This document shows positions 42,786 to 54,440 of a DNA stretch of 64,000 bases, piece after piece. This DNA is from Apoda limacodes (lineage: Eukaryota > Arthropoda > Insecta > Lepidoptera > Limacodidae): assembly GCA_946406115.1 (NCBI GenBank), contig OX291545.1, positions 13,964,001 through 14,028,000 on the forward strand. Reading direction: 5' to 3'. A program made the translations under genes and the position numbers. Each line of letters opens with the position of its first letter. Position 1 is the stretch's first letter. Below the pieces are notes generated by a model, which made no database searches, was not told the DNA's origin, and worked only from the letters and a program-made list of their open reading frames with translations.

Positions 42786-43120
42786 AGCGACTTCAAAAAA
42801 GGAGGAGGCTCTCAATTCGGATGTTTGTATTTTTCTATGTATGTTCGGGCAAAACTCCGTCATAAATAGACAGATTTTCAAAATTCTTTTTTTTTATTTA
42901 AAAGTTGTATTCCGAGGTGGTCCCATATTAGACTTGTGAATTTAAAACTTAAATATTTGGTCAAAAAAAAATATCGTTGTTAATTTGGAACTGGTGAATT
43001 TTGTTACGAGTATCAAGGTTTTTAGTGTACGAGATAATAAAGCAATTCGTCACATAAAAGTAAAAAATAAAAACTTTTAACAAAAAAAATCAACCGGCTT
43101 CAAAAAGAAAAAAGGTAAAA
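42786..43120 (+). repeat. GACTTCAAAAAAGGAGGAGG repeat, copy 1
   Basis: GACTTCAAAAAAGGAGGAGG, CTCAATTCGGATGTTTGTAT, GGGCAAAACTCCGTCATAAA, GAGGTGGTCCCATATTAG, ACGAGTATCAAGGTTTTTAG and AAGCAATTCGTCAC occur again at 63709-64000 in the same order and strand. I recall this family as common in insects. Confidence 0.75.
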
Positions 43121-43315
43121 TTAATTACTTTTTTCCAAAAATTTGATCTGAATTACAGTTTGAAGTTGGTGTCTATGTAGCTAAAGTTTATAACACACTT
43201 GACTTTCATGACACCAACTTTAAACTGTAATTCAGAATAGTGTTTGGAAATAAGTAATTATTTTTACCTTTTTAGTGCAATTTTTTTGAAGCTGGTTGTT
43301 TTTTTTTTGTTAAAA
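43073..43315. repeat. foldback with arms of about 100 bp
   Basis: The left arm (43073-43173, ending GAATTACAGTTTGAAGTTGG-TGTC) and right arm (43210-43315, starting GACACCAACTTTAAACTGTA) are imperfect inverted copies around a loop of about 36 bases. Both outer parts carry the ACTTTTAACAAAAAAAA/CAACCGGCTTCAAAAA end of the repeat at 42786-43120. The pair therefore joins two repeat ends tail to tail. Confidence 0.75.
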
Positions 43316-43319
43316 CGTT

Positions 43320-44305
43320 TTTATTAGATGCAAAGGCACCCTAGAGTGGCGACTTACCGATTACAAATGACGGTATTTAGCGAGTATTGCGCGACTGCAT
43401 CAAAAGTGATCCGCGACTTTCAGCTACTAAGCTGCTGTGTGCTGGTTTGTGTTATTACCGAAAAGCTCTATTTATTATAGTCGCGAAGCGCATATTCATA
43501 CAATTTATGTAAGTATGCCAGTAAATTGTTACTAAAAAAAGTTGTTATGAAGTTTAGTATTTTCATAATTTACTGGCATTTTATTAATGAATATAAATAT
43601 TTTCGACAATGATAAACATATCAATATATGATAATAACATTTTCGAAGCAGCATAATGTGTACATATACTAACAAGCAAAAACTCACTACATAAACAACG
43701 GTAATTGACTGACTAGTAAATATGGAACAAAAAGTATATTAACACAGACAGACAGAGTGAAATTCATATATAATTAAGACATGAAAATAATGTGTTAAAA
43801 AATCGATAAAAAGTCCAAATAAAAAAGTTACAGTGAACTTTTTATGTTGGCTACAGATTTGGTTTAATGACCTAAAATGTTTAAAACTCGTTTAACCAGT
43901 CATATAATTATATTATCTATGCCATTTCGAAGAGAGTACCTACTTAAACTTTGCAGGCCTTGTAGCTTCAGAGTATTATTTTCAGCTTACAAGATAAATA
44001 GTGCCATTGGTTGAAGTAATTTTGCAGATCCTTAGCGTCTAAGATATCAGCATCGATCAGTAAATCCACGAAGTAAGACACTATCCTGTGGAAATAAGCA
44101 GCTGTTTTATTTTATACACAGAAAACTTTTTGAATCAACGTGTCCCAGTAGTCTAATAAAGTCGTCATAAGCAAATTCCGCGAGCAAAAGCTATTTGTAA
44201 ATAAAGTCGATATAAGCTTTTGCTCTGAGAATTCTGGAATTATATCATTTTAATATTTAGTCAGGCGTTGGGGCTTTTATAGTGTAATAAAATATAATAA
44301 CGCAG
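43320..44305. other. no supported gene
   Basis: A short GC-richer patch at about 43340-43500; otherwise AT-rich. Confidence 0.35.
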
Positions 44306-44309
44306 TATT

Positions 44310-44480
44310 TATGCGGGTAAGAGGTCGATTCGGTGGTGCTGGTGTGGTATCTGATCAGTGGCGGAAATTGCGCGTCGCGTCGCGTGCGCCGCCCCGTCCG
44401 CCTGTCCGTGACATTCTCTATTCAATTCTATTTTATTTTGCTCCGCTTTTCGTTGCACCTCCGATATGTTTTACAAACGA
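44310..44480. promoter_or_regulatory. CpG-rich patch, candidate regulatory element
   Basis: TTGCGCGTCGCGTCGCGTGC and GCCGCCCCGTCCGCCTGTCC stand out from AT-rich flanks. The frame 44333-44536 follows from the composition. Confidence 0.25.
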
Positions 44481-44484
44481 ATGA

Positions 44485-45505
44485 ATTTAGTTTCTCTTTT
44501 TGTTTTGATGCAGTTAGCTGTGTCTTTAATTATTAACACATTGTTTAGGCGCCGTGGATATAAGTCAAGCGTATAAAGCATTTAGCCCAGGAGTTTCATC
44601 AACAGAACCTAATTTAAAGGTGACTCGGCTTAAATTGTTCGTATGAGTGTCCTTAACAAAAACATATTCATGAGAACTGAATTCTGAATGAAAAATTAAT
44701 AATAATCTCGAAAATATTGTTTTATTAGCGTAAAATTTTGATAATAATCAAATTCTGAAGCTTTCAGTGTTTAATAGTCTAACTTCAAATGATACGTCTC
44801 ACTGCATTAGGACAAATCGACATAATTCATTTTGTTTACAACGTTCGAAATCGCTTGTCGATGTCGCTGGTTGTTTATGACATAATTATTACGAATATAC
44901 CTATTATTAATACTACACGAGATTTAACGTAGCTTTCAAAGTTTGTCTTATCTAAAATATGGTATATAATTCATATGATTTATCGCGATTTTTTGTCTTA
45001 AAGCTAAGTGTTTAGTTTTTTTTTATATTTCAAATTCAAATGCTTTATTTTTCAAAAATATATCACTTTTTGAAGTGCTTTGCTGAACTTTTTTAATCTA
45101 AGACGCAGCTTACAAGACGAACTCAAATGCGGTCAACGAAAACCTCTAAAATACCAAAGGGGTCTTTAAATAACCGTTTTTGAATAAAAGAATAGGTCAT
45201 AAGATGGCCTTACGGACACATGCCAAAGACGAATTCACTCTCATTTTGTTCTACTCGTATTAAGTAAGAGGACTCGGCAACTCTTATCGTCAGAGTCTTT
45301 CTTTTAGCTCGTTACTGTCATGGGTTCTTTGGAACATATATTTATTTTGTCCCTAACCTATCTGGTAGATATTTTTCGTACACTTTGTTTCATATTCGTA
45401 ATGATTTATTTAATTAATATTTTTTTAACCTACTATATACTAAATGTAAAGTAAGCTAGAAAATGTCTTTTGCATCAAGCCCGCTATTGAAACATGTATG
45501 TGCAA
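44485..45505. other. AT-rich DNA, nothing recognised
   Basis: No supported feature. Confidence 0.4.
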
Positions 45506-45511
45506 AAGGAT

Positions 45512-45712
45512 TAAGACTGCGATATAGGCTAGAGACCGTAAATATGCCGTTTTTAAAGGATTGAAAAAAATATATGGTATAAAAATTGTCTTTGTCTATT
45601 GCATTACCTTTTTGAATGATTTTTATTTATTATATTGAATGCAATAAAAAATCTAGAAGTGACCTTTGTTTCAACACTAATGAAAATTTTTAAGACGTGT
45701 ATTGCATTGGCT
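45512..45712 (+). repeat. dispersed repeat, paralogue of 27016-27235
   Basis: CGATATAGGCTAGAGACCGT, GATTGAAAAAAATATATGG, TTGTCTTTGTCTATTGCATT, TTTATTATATTGAATGC and GACGTGTATTGCATTGG align with the copy at 27016-27235. Confidence 0.6.
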
Positions 45713-46049
45713 AGTGATGAAAGTTAGTTAAATAATTAGAATAGCTTGTTATCTAGTGCTTTGACTCTAATAAGTCAAAAAATATGACTACAAAGGGTAA
45801 AAACGTTAAATTCCATACATAAAAAAAATAAGTTTCAAGGCTATGGTATATATTACTTACAAAGTATAAAACGAATATATCTCATACTAATGTATATGAC
45901 ATGATATACCTAATGATTTTCAGTAGGTACATTTACGGGTACATCGTTAAAGTGTTACAGAAATTAGCTTAATGGCCTTTATCGCCCTCTTAAATAAATA
46001 AATAAATGAATAAAATTCAACTCTAATCCATATAAATCCATATCCATAT

Positions 46050-46235
46050 AAATATTATAAATGCGAAAGTAATCTCTGTCTATAACCCCTTCACGCTAAA
46101 ACCGCTGTACCGATTAAGACGGCACGCAATTTAGCACGGAAATAGTTTGAGTCCCGGAAAGGACATAGGCTACTTGAAAAAGTCAAGTGTGAGTCGGTTT
46201 TTTTTAGCGGTAGAACCGCGGGACAAAGCGGGTTC
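46050..46235 (+). repeat. ATTATAAATGCGAAAGTAA-type repeat
   Basis: ATTATAAATGCGAAAGTAAT, CCTTCACGCTAAAACCGCTG, GACATAGGCTACTTGAAAA and CGGTAGAACCGCGGGACAAA are the wording of the short-copy family related to 49022-49295 and 52825-52985. Confidence 0.65.
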
Positions 46236-48575
46236 AATACAAATTTAATGAAATAAGTCAACAATGTCACTAAACTATTTCACTGTGCACAATATGTAAC
46301 ACGTATGCTAACATATAGATAAGCAACCAAGTTTTCCTACGCGGTGCTTAAAAACCAGCCACGAGTTCGCCTGAAATATTTTTGTGAAACTTTCATGAAT
46401 ATATTAGCCATAAATGTGACTAAGGAATCTATTCCCGTTTGGGAACCGCCCACCCAGCCCCACGGGCACAGGAATAGCAACAATTCTCTGTAAAGATATT
46501 TATTTATTCTACGTGATTTCATTATAAACTAAACAAAATTATCTATATATGGTCAAAGACAACCAGCCTGACCATAAAAATTTAAGATCAAATAATTATA
46601 TATAATATATTAAAGATAGTAATATTTGCGTAAGTGAACAAGATATTGTAGTTAAAAAACGCGGTTAAAAGAGACCTAAAAGACGTCATCTACGAATAGA
46701 AACTATATATGATAGACTCTACGAACACCTTTACCTGTCATTATCTACTCCCGATGTTTATCTTACCATCCAATTAAGTCCACCGAATGTACTCAGACAA
46801 ATGCGTCGGGTGACTTTGCTTAACATTATGTAGTATAAAGAAGCACCCCCTGGCCGCGTTGCTCTAGCTAGGTTATGTAGTGGTAACCCACCCAGTTAAT
46901 TTATTTATTAAATAATAAGTATTAATGACACACACTTTTCTCAAATCGGATAAATGTTTTTTTTATATATCTAATCCCATCGCAGCCCCGATTTAGAGAT
47001 CGTTGTGGTGCACAACTTGAATCAACAAATTCAAAGCCTCTTGTTTACTTATTCTGCCGGCGCCCCACTTAAGTTATTAAGGTTGAAATACAACTTATAA
47101 CCATTATTTTTATGACACCAACAAATGTCAAGTTTTCGAAGAGGGTGCTCGGTGTAAGGCCTGCCCAGCCCCTGTTGTTTGTTAACAAGACTGTGCCACG
47201 GTTTGTGATTCTTTATAAAGGGCGCAGCGGCATAATTTTCATATTTTTATTTTGCAAGGAAGAAACTTCACCTGTTTGTTCTTTTTCGGAATTTGCAAAG
47301 TGATATTGCTATTTCCTACCAAAACCATTCTGGAATATTTATATTTTGCTTGTTTAATACAAGGTAGAAATTCCTGACAAAACACTCAAAAACACTTTAA
47401 AACTAAAAATCTTGAAATTAATTTTGTTCTTATGCCTTTAAAGAAACACAGAAAATAACGATTTTTTTCAAATTAAGTAATGACATTGAACACAAAGATC
47501 GTTATTTAGTCAATATCAATATAATTTTATTGATATGTTTGAGGTGTACTCCAATTAAATGAATCTAACTTTGTGATTGAAACTATTCTGCATCACTCTA
47601 TGACGTGTATTTCAAAAAAATCTTGACATGTAAAGTTGTACGACATGCAAACGAAAAAGAGAGCAAAGAACTCCTGATCCATATTTTGTGTTGTCGAGCT
47701 CTTTACAAACGGCTTATCCTGCAAAGATAAAATAAACTGCGCTTTATATTATTGCAACATTTTATTGACTGTCTCAACATTTTTGTAATGAAAAGTTTTG
47801 CTGCTGAAATTCCCCAGCCTGTATAGACGTTTTATTATAAACCTACCTGCGTCACCTACGTTACAATCGAATGCCTGTATACTTTTCAAAAAGTTTCGAA
47901 TACACAGGTGTTTGTATTTTTAACTAGTTACCAAATTCTCGAATTATTTGTGAATATAAGTGTAGGTACTGCATCCGCAATATTTACTTAATTATGGAGA
48001 TGGAAAAACCCTGTCAGTGGGTAAGGTCGATACGGTAGACAAGTTTGTCTTCAGTGTGTTTGCTTTGGAGAGCTGCATTGTCTCGATACTTTGACGTCAA
48101 TTTATAGTCAGGAATAAGTATTTTTCGAGCTACAAAGGATTTCACCGGTTTCAAAACTAAATATTTCTAGATTTTTGCTTGACTTGATAAGAATCTATAG
48201 GTAGATGTGTTTTAGCTTAAGATTTATCTTTATTTAATCGTACATATTTTTTGCTAGTTCCTTGTCGTACTGTGTACTTGTATGAATTAAAAGTAAGACA
48301 TGTAAAAGTATTTCTTATAAGTGGTATGAATATTGAATACTGCCAATGTTTAAAAAATCTCAATATATGTAAATGAACAAAAAAATTGTGATGTTTTTAA
48401 AGTTTACAGAATTCTTCACCAAATGTTTAATCTCCAAGCTATTATAAAATGTTTTAATGAAGCCTACGATCGAATGCACAGCTTCGTAAAATGAAACAGC
48501 TGTTAGTATCGTGCAATTCTCGTCCTACCTTTTGGCAATCAGGGTTAGCGTATAAACAAGTGCACGTTAGGCTGA
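46236..48575. other. no supported gene; one mixed-composition block
   Basis: About 47000-47290 is GC-richer (GGCGCCCCACTTAAG, GTGTAAGGCCTGCCCAGCCC) and may be a conserved element; the 63-residue frame there has no family support. Near 47990 an ATG frame (MEMEKPCQW) meets GTAAGG, a weak exon lookalike. The rest is AT-rich. Confidence 0.35.
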
Positions 48576-48579
48576 AAAG

Positions 48580-48740
48580 CAAAGGATCGATTAGTCTGTA
48601 TGGGGTGGTCGCGTGTGCGAGACTCATATAGCGATCCGTGCCCCAGGCGCTCCGCTCGGCGCGCGGTGCCTTCCGGCAGAACGCGAGGAATGTTGTCGAT
48701 AGATTAACTTCTGATCTCCTTTCCGATATTATAGCGGAGT
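48580..48740. promoter_or_regulatory. CpG-rich patch, candidate regulatory element
   Basis: GTGGTCGCGTGTGCGAGACT and GGCGCTCCGCTCGGCGCGCG within AT-rich DNA; no open frame with support. Confidence 0.25.
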
Positions 48741-49021
48741 GATTATGTAGGGAATTTTAAGCTATTCAATTTAGAATGAGGTCAATTTAAGATTCTTATG
48801 GAAACCTATTTGCGAAATGGTTATGGTACAGTCAGCTGCATAAGTGCATGTAGAATAAGATAACCAGATCGCTTGGCATACGCCCGCGCCAAACTAATCA
48901 CCCACACATTTACATAATTAACGAAATTCGTGCGCTATGAACGCTATCTATTTATTGTCGTTTAATGGTTGTTCGTCTTGTAGTCATCGAGCTGAATATC
49001 TTATCCTACTCCAAGTAATAT

Positions 49022-49295
49022 TATAAATGTAAAAGTATGTCTGCATGGATGTTTGTTACTCAATCACGCTTCAACCACTGGACGCATCGGAATGAAACTT
49101 GGCACACATATAGGTTTTTCCGGAATAGGATATTTTTTACCCCAAAAAATTCAAAAGTTCCCGCGGGAATAACTATAGCCGATGTTAAACGAACTATAGC
49201 TACAGCTATAGCTGCAAACTTCATTACTAGAATTAAGGGGTTCCACGCCAATAATCGAATTTAAGGCGGGTGACGCCGCTGGCAAAATCTAGTTA
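49022..49295 (+). repeat. TGCATGGATGTTTGTTACTC repeat
   Basis: TAAATGTAAAAGTATGTCTG, GGAATGAAACTTGGCACACA, AAGTTCCCGCGGGAATAACT, AACTATAGCTACAGCTATAG and TTTAAGGCGGGTGACGCCGC give the order of a well-known insect dispersed repeat. The frames at 49037-49264 and 49060-49251 are repeat translations. A reverse copy lies at 50425-50690. Confidence 0.75.
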
Positions 49296-49327
49296 ACCAT
49301 TATTTTATAACATTTGGCATCTATGGA

Positions 49328-49410
49328 AAAATTGGCCTAGTGGTAGGAACTCCGACAACTAATCATTGGGGCGAAGGTTCAGATCCGGATTGCTGATTGT
49401 AATGTAAATT
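49328..49410 (+). mobile_element. tRNA-like SINE/RTE head
   Basis: TGGCCTAGTGGTAGGAACTC is a good A-box-like start and GGTTCAGATCCGGATTG a B-box-like word. The cloverleaf is not complete. Confidence 0.55.
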
Positions 49411-49689
49411 TGTGAGTGAGTGATTCACAAAACTAGTTGCATGCTGTTTTGACCCCTTAGCATGCATGTATTACTAGCCCGTGGCTGTACACTATAGTTG
49501 TGTAAACTGCATTTATTTCAACTGTTACTTTGCGTAAATGACATACTTGTCATGATAAGTCAAGTATTTCTCTCCTAATCAACAATTGATAGCAGGTCAT
49601 TAAAACACTCACAAATCAAAAAGTACATGCAGGTGCATTATGTTTACATTTTCATAAAACCAAATTAGATTTGAATAAAAAACCATGAG

Positions 49690-49950
49690 GGGCAAGTGCA
49701 GTGGTGGAATGTTGAACAGCTGTGTCAACGGTCCCCGGTTTGATTTCCATGTTACATCACAACAATCGTAACAATTATAGGAATTGTAAAGTTGCCTCGT
49801 CGTTTGAACCCGGTACCGAGCACGTTTGTGGTTTAAAACACCATCGATGAAACGTGAATTTTATAAGTGCTCACCCAACAGTTGACATTCTTAAAATCTC
49901 TAACCACCCGTTTGCGGATAAGAGTCGTGATGGTATATTAATATTATTAG
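49690..49950 (+). mobile_element. second SINE head with body
   Basis: CAGTGGTGGAATGTTGAACA, GGTCCCCGGTTTGATTTCC, GAACCCGGTACCGAGCACGT and GGATAAGAGTCGTGATGG parallel the head and body at 34238-34500. Confidence 0.45.
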
Positions 49951-50290
49951 ACTTTTTGATTAAAAGGTGTTTAAGGTTGTGAATGTCGGATATTTAACTA
50001 AATTAAGCATTCGTTAGAGGATTTTATGACACTTAAAGGGGATGAGTGTCTTTTTAAAGGCTTTTTCAGACCTTTATGTGACATCATTTTTATGAAAAAC
50101 AAGTCTACTCGTTTGGTGCGACGCCATTGCTAGAGTATATCTATGTTTGTTTTTTTTTTGTTAAAGCATTGTAGATACCTATATATATATATGCATGTTT
50201 CCATGTGGTTTCACCTGCGCAAAAACGTTTCCCGTAAGAACAGACAATCGAATCAAATAAGTTAGATGCTCGGCTACGATGTGCAGAAAT
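49951..50290. other. AT-rich DNA, nothing recognised
   Basis: No supported feature. Confidence 0.4.
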
Positions 50291-50292
50291 AA

Positions 50293-50345
50293 GGTTGTCT
50301 GGTAGAGATTGCTCTTTAGCAATAAGGCTACCTATTATACTTTTT
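50293..50345 (+). mobile_element. LINE 3' UTR stub
   Basis: GGTTGTCTGGTAGAGATTGC and TCTTTAGCAATAAGGCTACC correspond to the LINE 3' end at 31415-31455. A second stub (ATAAGACCGCCTTTTGTACT) is at about 56227-56280. Confidence 0.65.
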
Positions 50346-50424
50346 CCATTTTCCTTATCAGCCTCAGATACAGATTTTTATTCATTACATTGTTACAGGT
50401 TAGGATGGCTGGTAATTAATGAAT

Positions 50425-50690
50425 TGCCAGCGGCTAACCCGCCCTAAAGTTGTTTATCAGCGTGGAACACTCTAATTATGTTTTCTATAGCTGTAGCTAT
50501 AGTTTGTTTCAGCTTGGTTGTAGTTATTCCCGCAGGAACTTTTGAATTTTTCGGGATGAAAAATAGCCTATGTGCTAATCCAGGGTGTCAGCAACCGCCA
50601 CATCAAATACATCAAAATTGTTACAGACGTTTGAGCGTAAAGAAGTAACAAACACACTCACAAACTTTCGCGTTTATAATAGAAGTGTGA
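50425..50690 (-). repeat. reverse copy of the 49022-49295 repeat
   Basis: GCCAGCGGCTAACCCGCCCT, AGCTGTAGCTATAGTTTG, TATTCCCGCAGGAACTTTTG and AACAAACACACTCACAAAC mirror the + copy about 1.2 kb upstream. Confidence 0.75.
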
Positions 50691-51129
50691 AGTGTGATAA
50701 TTTTAAAATATTTATTATTTTGGTGTACAATACAGTATATTCATTCGTACATTAATTTAACAGGAATGTATGTTCATCGGTTTCCTCATATGGTCCAAAC
50801 TACCTATCATAATTTGATAAATGAAATATCGTTAGAAGCGGCTTGATGGTCCGCTGTTTATAGTTTATAATATAACGTCACACTAAGTTAAATATCGCGC
50901 CCTCTAGAGGACCCGAGAGAAGACCTGTATTTTTAATTATGCTGTGTGGGATATCAAATAAACGACTTAATTTGAATATATATATATATGTATAACACAC
51001 TGTATATTACATACGTTATGTCAGTTATGTGATATACTTGTTACCTGCCGTATCAGTTCTGTCATCGACTGTCGGATAAGGGCTGAGTATAGATATGTAT
51101 CTTATAAGCTCAAGTAATTAGTGATGTAC
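50691..51129. other. AT-rich DNA, nothing recognised
   Basis: Contains a short (AT)n run near 50979. No gene. Confidence 0.4.
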
Positions 51130-51300
51130 ACGATGTCATTGAACTCCTCGTTAGAGAGGTGCTCTGGTTGTGAGGCGATACGAGGGCGTTTTGTGGCGTG
51201 TTTACAAACAAGTGAATTCCATTAAACGCCGCCACACGTCCGCCTCTATTCTAAACTCGGTACGTTTCCCGTCCCTGTCCGTTCATCAGCTGGGTACAAA
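51130..51300. promoter_or_regulatory. GC-richer island, candidate regulatory element
   Basis: GAGGCGATACGAGGGCGTTT and ACGCCGCCACACGTCCGCCT in an AT-rich setting; no repeat wording and no supported frame. Confidence 0.25.
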
Positions 51301-51529
51301 TTAATGACATAGGTAGATACTCAGAAGACCGATTCGTAAAATTCGCACTCCGGGACTACCTATTCAGTACAATTCCAAACATCGTTGGAAAATACAAAAA
51401 TGCGCATTGCTAAGACTAGAAAATAGTTTTTCGTGTATGTACTCGTGTATTGATGAATATTATTTATTTATACTGCTAAATGGCAATACCTCAAGCACTA
51501 CGGGCAATAAGTAGCCGTAAGTCCTTTCT

Positions 51530-51900
51530 TAGCAGCTTTCATACGTCCTCGCTAGTTACGGAACGGCCTACCTTACTTGGGCGAGGGTGATCAGGGCTAT
51601 AGTTTATCATGCAGGCTCAATGTGTACAAACCACATTTTAATACGGCTTTTTGATGTATGCAGTTTTCCTCCATTTTAGCCTATTGGCTATGGGACCCTA
51701 AAAAGCAAATACCGGAAGAATCGAGTAAAGTGGAGTGGAGATTAAGAATTTCCATGAGAAGAATGAGGAAGTTAGTATATTTTATTTTAGCAGTTGTATA
51801 CTCTGCTTTGGTAGTGGCCTTGTGATTCGGTGTCTGTCTCACGTTCTAAGTGGCAGAGGTTCGAGCACGGCGTGAACCAATGTGTATTTTTCTTTGCTTT
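51530..51900. mobile_element. RTE tail (reverse) and SINE head (forward)
   Basis: 51530-51610 has TTTCATACGTCCTCGCTAGT and GGGCGAGGGTGATCAGGGC, a reversed RTE tail. 51815-51900 has AGTGGCCTTGTGATTCGGTG and GAGGTTCGAGCACGGCGTGA with ACCAATGTGTATTTTTC, a forward tRNA-like head with its junction word. Confidence 0.5.
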
Positions 51901-52089
51901 TGAAAAAAAAAGAAAACTTTTAACTGTTTTTGGTTATACCTACAAAAATATCAAATTTCTCATACAAATTTTCATCGCTTATTTTTATATGCTAAATTAT
52001 TAGGTAACTAGAGGATCTAGCTGATGATTTTCTTAAATCGGTCAAACATTTCGATCTTAATTTTTATGTATTTAGCTTCAAAAATTATG

Positions 52090-52235
52090 GATTTCCATAT
52101 AAATTTCCTAACCCCATTTTCCCCTTAGTGCTCGCCTACATAATAACAGGAATATTGTGCAAAGAAATGCCATCTCTTGCCACACCCAGTAGTTTGAGCT
52201 GTGCGTTGATGTATCAGTCAGTCCAGTTTATTCTT
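52090..52235 (-). repeat. reverse copy of the 35000-35200 repeat
   Basis: CCCCTTAGTGCTCGCCTACA, TTGTGCAAAGAAATGCC, CACCCAGTAGTTTGAGCTGT and GCGTTGATGTATCAG parallel the copy at 37370-37600. Confidence 0.6.
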
Positions 52236-52257
52236 TTTATGTAGATGTTTTATGTAC

Positions 52258-52336
52258 CTACCTATGTATTCTTTACGTATGTAAATTAAAACCGTAATAC
52301 CTATGTATTCTTTACGTATGTAAATTAAAACCGTAA
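52258..52336. repeat. 39-bp tandem duplication
   Basis: The block TACCTATGTATTCTTTACG..AACCGTAA occurs twice back to back with period 39 and no visible mismatch. Confidence 0.9.
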
Positions 52337-52377
52337 TCTGATTTGCACGGAATTCTTCTGAAAAACTAAAGCCACGC

Positions 52378-52737
52378 GTGACTGATGTTGTTACTTTGAA
52401 ATTATTAGTAGTAGTTGTTAATGGAACCTCAAGCAATGGGTTGTGTTCTGAGGAATTGTTCGAAATGATGCCCACGGCTACTTTCTACCATCGCACCGCT
52501 CGCCATCGGCAGGGAATTCATTCTCACACTTTAGAACCTAAATGGTCGCGTACAGTGCGGTTTCAGAGAAACTTTCTCCCGCAAACGCTTAAGTTGTGGA
52601 ATGAGCTCCCTGCCAAGGTTTTCTGCAAGGACTACAGTATGGAGTTCTTCAAGAAAGAAGTTATTAGATGTGAGATTGCAGCCCATAATCTTCATGTAAA
52701 AGGAGTCCATAGTTCCTTCAGTAAGATAAATCTGTGA
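52378..52737 (+). pseudogene. C-terminal end of a LINE ORF2
   Basis: An open frame of 119 codons. From about residue 19 it reads SNGLCSEELFEMMPTATFYH, then RTARHRQGIHSHTLEP, SRTVRFQRNFLPQTLKLWNE, LPAKVF and FKKEVIRCE. FYHRTARHR...H..F.R......WN.LP is the familiar C-terminus of insect non-LTR elements. The first 18 codons (VVTLKLLVVVV..) do not belong to it. Reverse transcriptase and endonuclease are absent, so this is a 5'-truncated remnant. Related stubs are at 23040-23400, 54353-54440 and 57811-57946. Confidence 0.75.
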
Positions 52738-52824
52738 AACTGATAAGTTACTAAACATCACAAACGGGTAACACTTGACGCTCCAGTGTAAAATTGCCAT
52801 TGCCATATACCACCTATAACATCC

Positions 52825-52985
52825 ATACTATTATAAATGCAAAAGTAACAATGTCTGTCTGTCTGAATTTGAATCCCGAGAAAAGACATAGGCTACCTAC
52901 TTGAAAACGTCAAGTGTAAGTCGTTTTTTTTTTCCTACATCGAGTACCGAATTTAAGGCGGGTGGAACCGTGGTCAAAAGCTAGT
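52825..52985 (+). repeat. ATTATAAATGCAAAAGTAA-type repeat
   Basis: ACTATTATAAATGCAAAAGT, AAGACATAGGCTACCTACTT, TTTAAGGCGGGTGGAACCGT and AAAAGCTAGTATAGTA mark a short copy of the 46050 family. Confidence 0.7.
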
Positions 52986-52989
52986 ATAG

Positions 52990-53705
52990 TATAAGTGGTT
53001 TAACCATTTTTCTGCTTGTCAATAATTTCAAAGAAATATTGGTATCACAGTCCTAAAAATTTCAAAATTAAGTTATTATATTATAAATTAAGTATCCTTT
53101 GCATAAATCTTTATGTGTATTCTTCGCAATCAAACTTTATTTTATTTGTGAATTTGAAGTCGACGATGTCTTACCCTTAAATGTATTTTATACGTTATGC
53201 AGCTTATCTAATAAGTAAAAGTCGTAAAAGAAAACTTTTACTATTACCAACAACCTAAAGCGACTTAAAATCTCATTTGTAAACTTTTCCTCCATTAGAA
53301 TCGGTATGTCGTGTCGCCAGAATTCTTCAAGATACGAACGACAGGCAGGGCATTAAACACGGCTCCTCTGCACGTACTATGTAATGTATCGATCCATGGT
53401 TTGGCATCGGCTTATGTTTTTGTTGTTGGAACTGGGCTGTTAGTCGTCTATTTTGTAATACAGTTTTACTGTTTAATGCGAGATGTAACGATTGGATAAG
53501 TTGTTTTTTTTTTGTTTATTGTAACTAAATATCTTTTTGACATTGGCAATAATACGTTGTAACGTGACCTTTTCCGTCTTAAAAATTGTAGCTAAGACGC
53601 TTAGGTATGCAAATTGATTTCGATTTTTTCCCCTAACACAAAAATTTCATATGTCCGTCTTCAAAAGGGTCGGATTATGTTAGACTTTTGGAATTTATAT
53701 TAGGA
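52990..53705. other. AT-rich DNA, no supported gene
   Basis: The 62-residue frame at 53311-53499 has a hydrophobic end but no splice or family support. Confidence 0.4.
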
Positions 53706-53707
53706 TG

Positions 53708-53742
53708 TTTATTAAGGTTTAAGCCATTTAAACCTTAATAAA
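53708..53742. repeat. perfect 15-bp hairpin
   Basis: TTTATTAAGGTTTAA (53708-53722) and TTAAACCTTAATAAA (53728-53742) are exact complements with loop GCCAT. Confidence 0.95.
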
Positions 53743-54350
53743 TGATGTAACTATACTATATTGTTCTCTTTCTTATTACGTATCGTGTTCCAAATAAATA
53801 AATAATCTTTTGTTTATTATAAAACTGAAGACATTTTACGTCTTTACGTTTTGTTGAAAATACTGTGATTGATTGCCCAGGTCACGCTTTTCTTTTATTT
53901 CTTTCCATGTGTTATTTTCTGTTTTTATAAAAATATAATTAAAATTAAGAATACAGGGAAACTAAACAAAATAATTTAAAAAGTAGTCTTTATATAAATA
54001 ATTCTTCTTTACGTGTGCACGTCACTGAACTCCCCCTAAACAGCTGCACCGATTTTGGTGAAATCTGTGTGTGATTGAGAGGGTCCCTGAAAAGTTTAGA
54101 TTCACTCTAGACTAGACTAGGCTTGTTAGGTGGCGCTGTGGCCGAGTTATCAACAAATCTATATTCAAATAAATAAATACATAAATATACATGAAAATAT
54201 ATTAGACATGCCATATATATGGCTATATCATCAATATAAATAAATTCTTTCATAGTCATCATAGGAATCTTAGGGTTTTTAAAATAGTTGAGCTGTAGTT
54301 TGTTTTGAATTGAGTACGGAGAGCCGAGATAGAGGGAGAGGGAGTTGGAA
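53743..54350. other. AT-rich DNA, no supported gene
   Basis: GTGCACGTCACTGAACTCCC near 54015 is a scrap of a dispersed repeat. Nothing else supported. Confidence 0.35.
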
Positions 54351-54352
54351 AA

Positions 54353-54440
54353 CATTACCGACCCTTCAAAAATCTAATAACTTCTTTCTTAATGAACCCA
54401 ATACTATAGTCCTTAGAGAATACCATGACAGGGTGCTCAG
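54353..54440 (-). mobile_element. LINE ORF2 end, reverse
   Basis: On the - strand it reads VFSKDYS, then KKEVIRFLKGR, matching FCKDYSMEF..KKEVIR at 52378-52737. ACCGACCCTTCAAAAATC on the + strand also occurs at 57900. Confidence 0.6.

Noticed and set aside
46764..46835. Third 5S-like fragment
   Set aside because: Only TTGCTTAAC and CATCCAA are shared, in poor spacing. Too weak to list.
49328..49410. tRNA-like A- and B-box words here and near 7815, 25410, 34240, 49690 and 51815
   Set aside because: No complete cloverleaf, anticodon stem or paired acceptor stem could be drawn, and several are followed by SINE/RTE body words. They are read as SINE heads, not tRNA genes.
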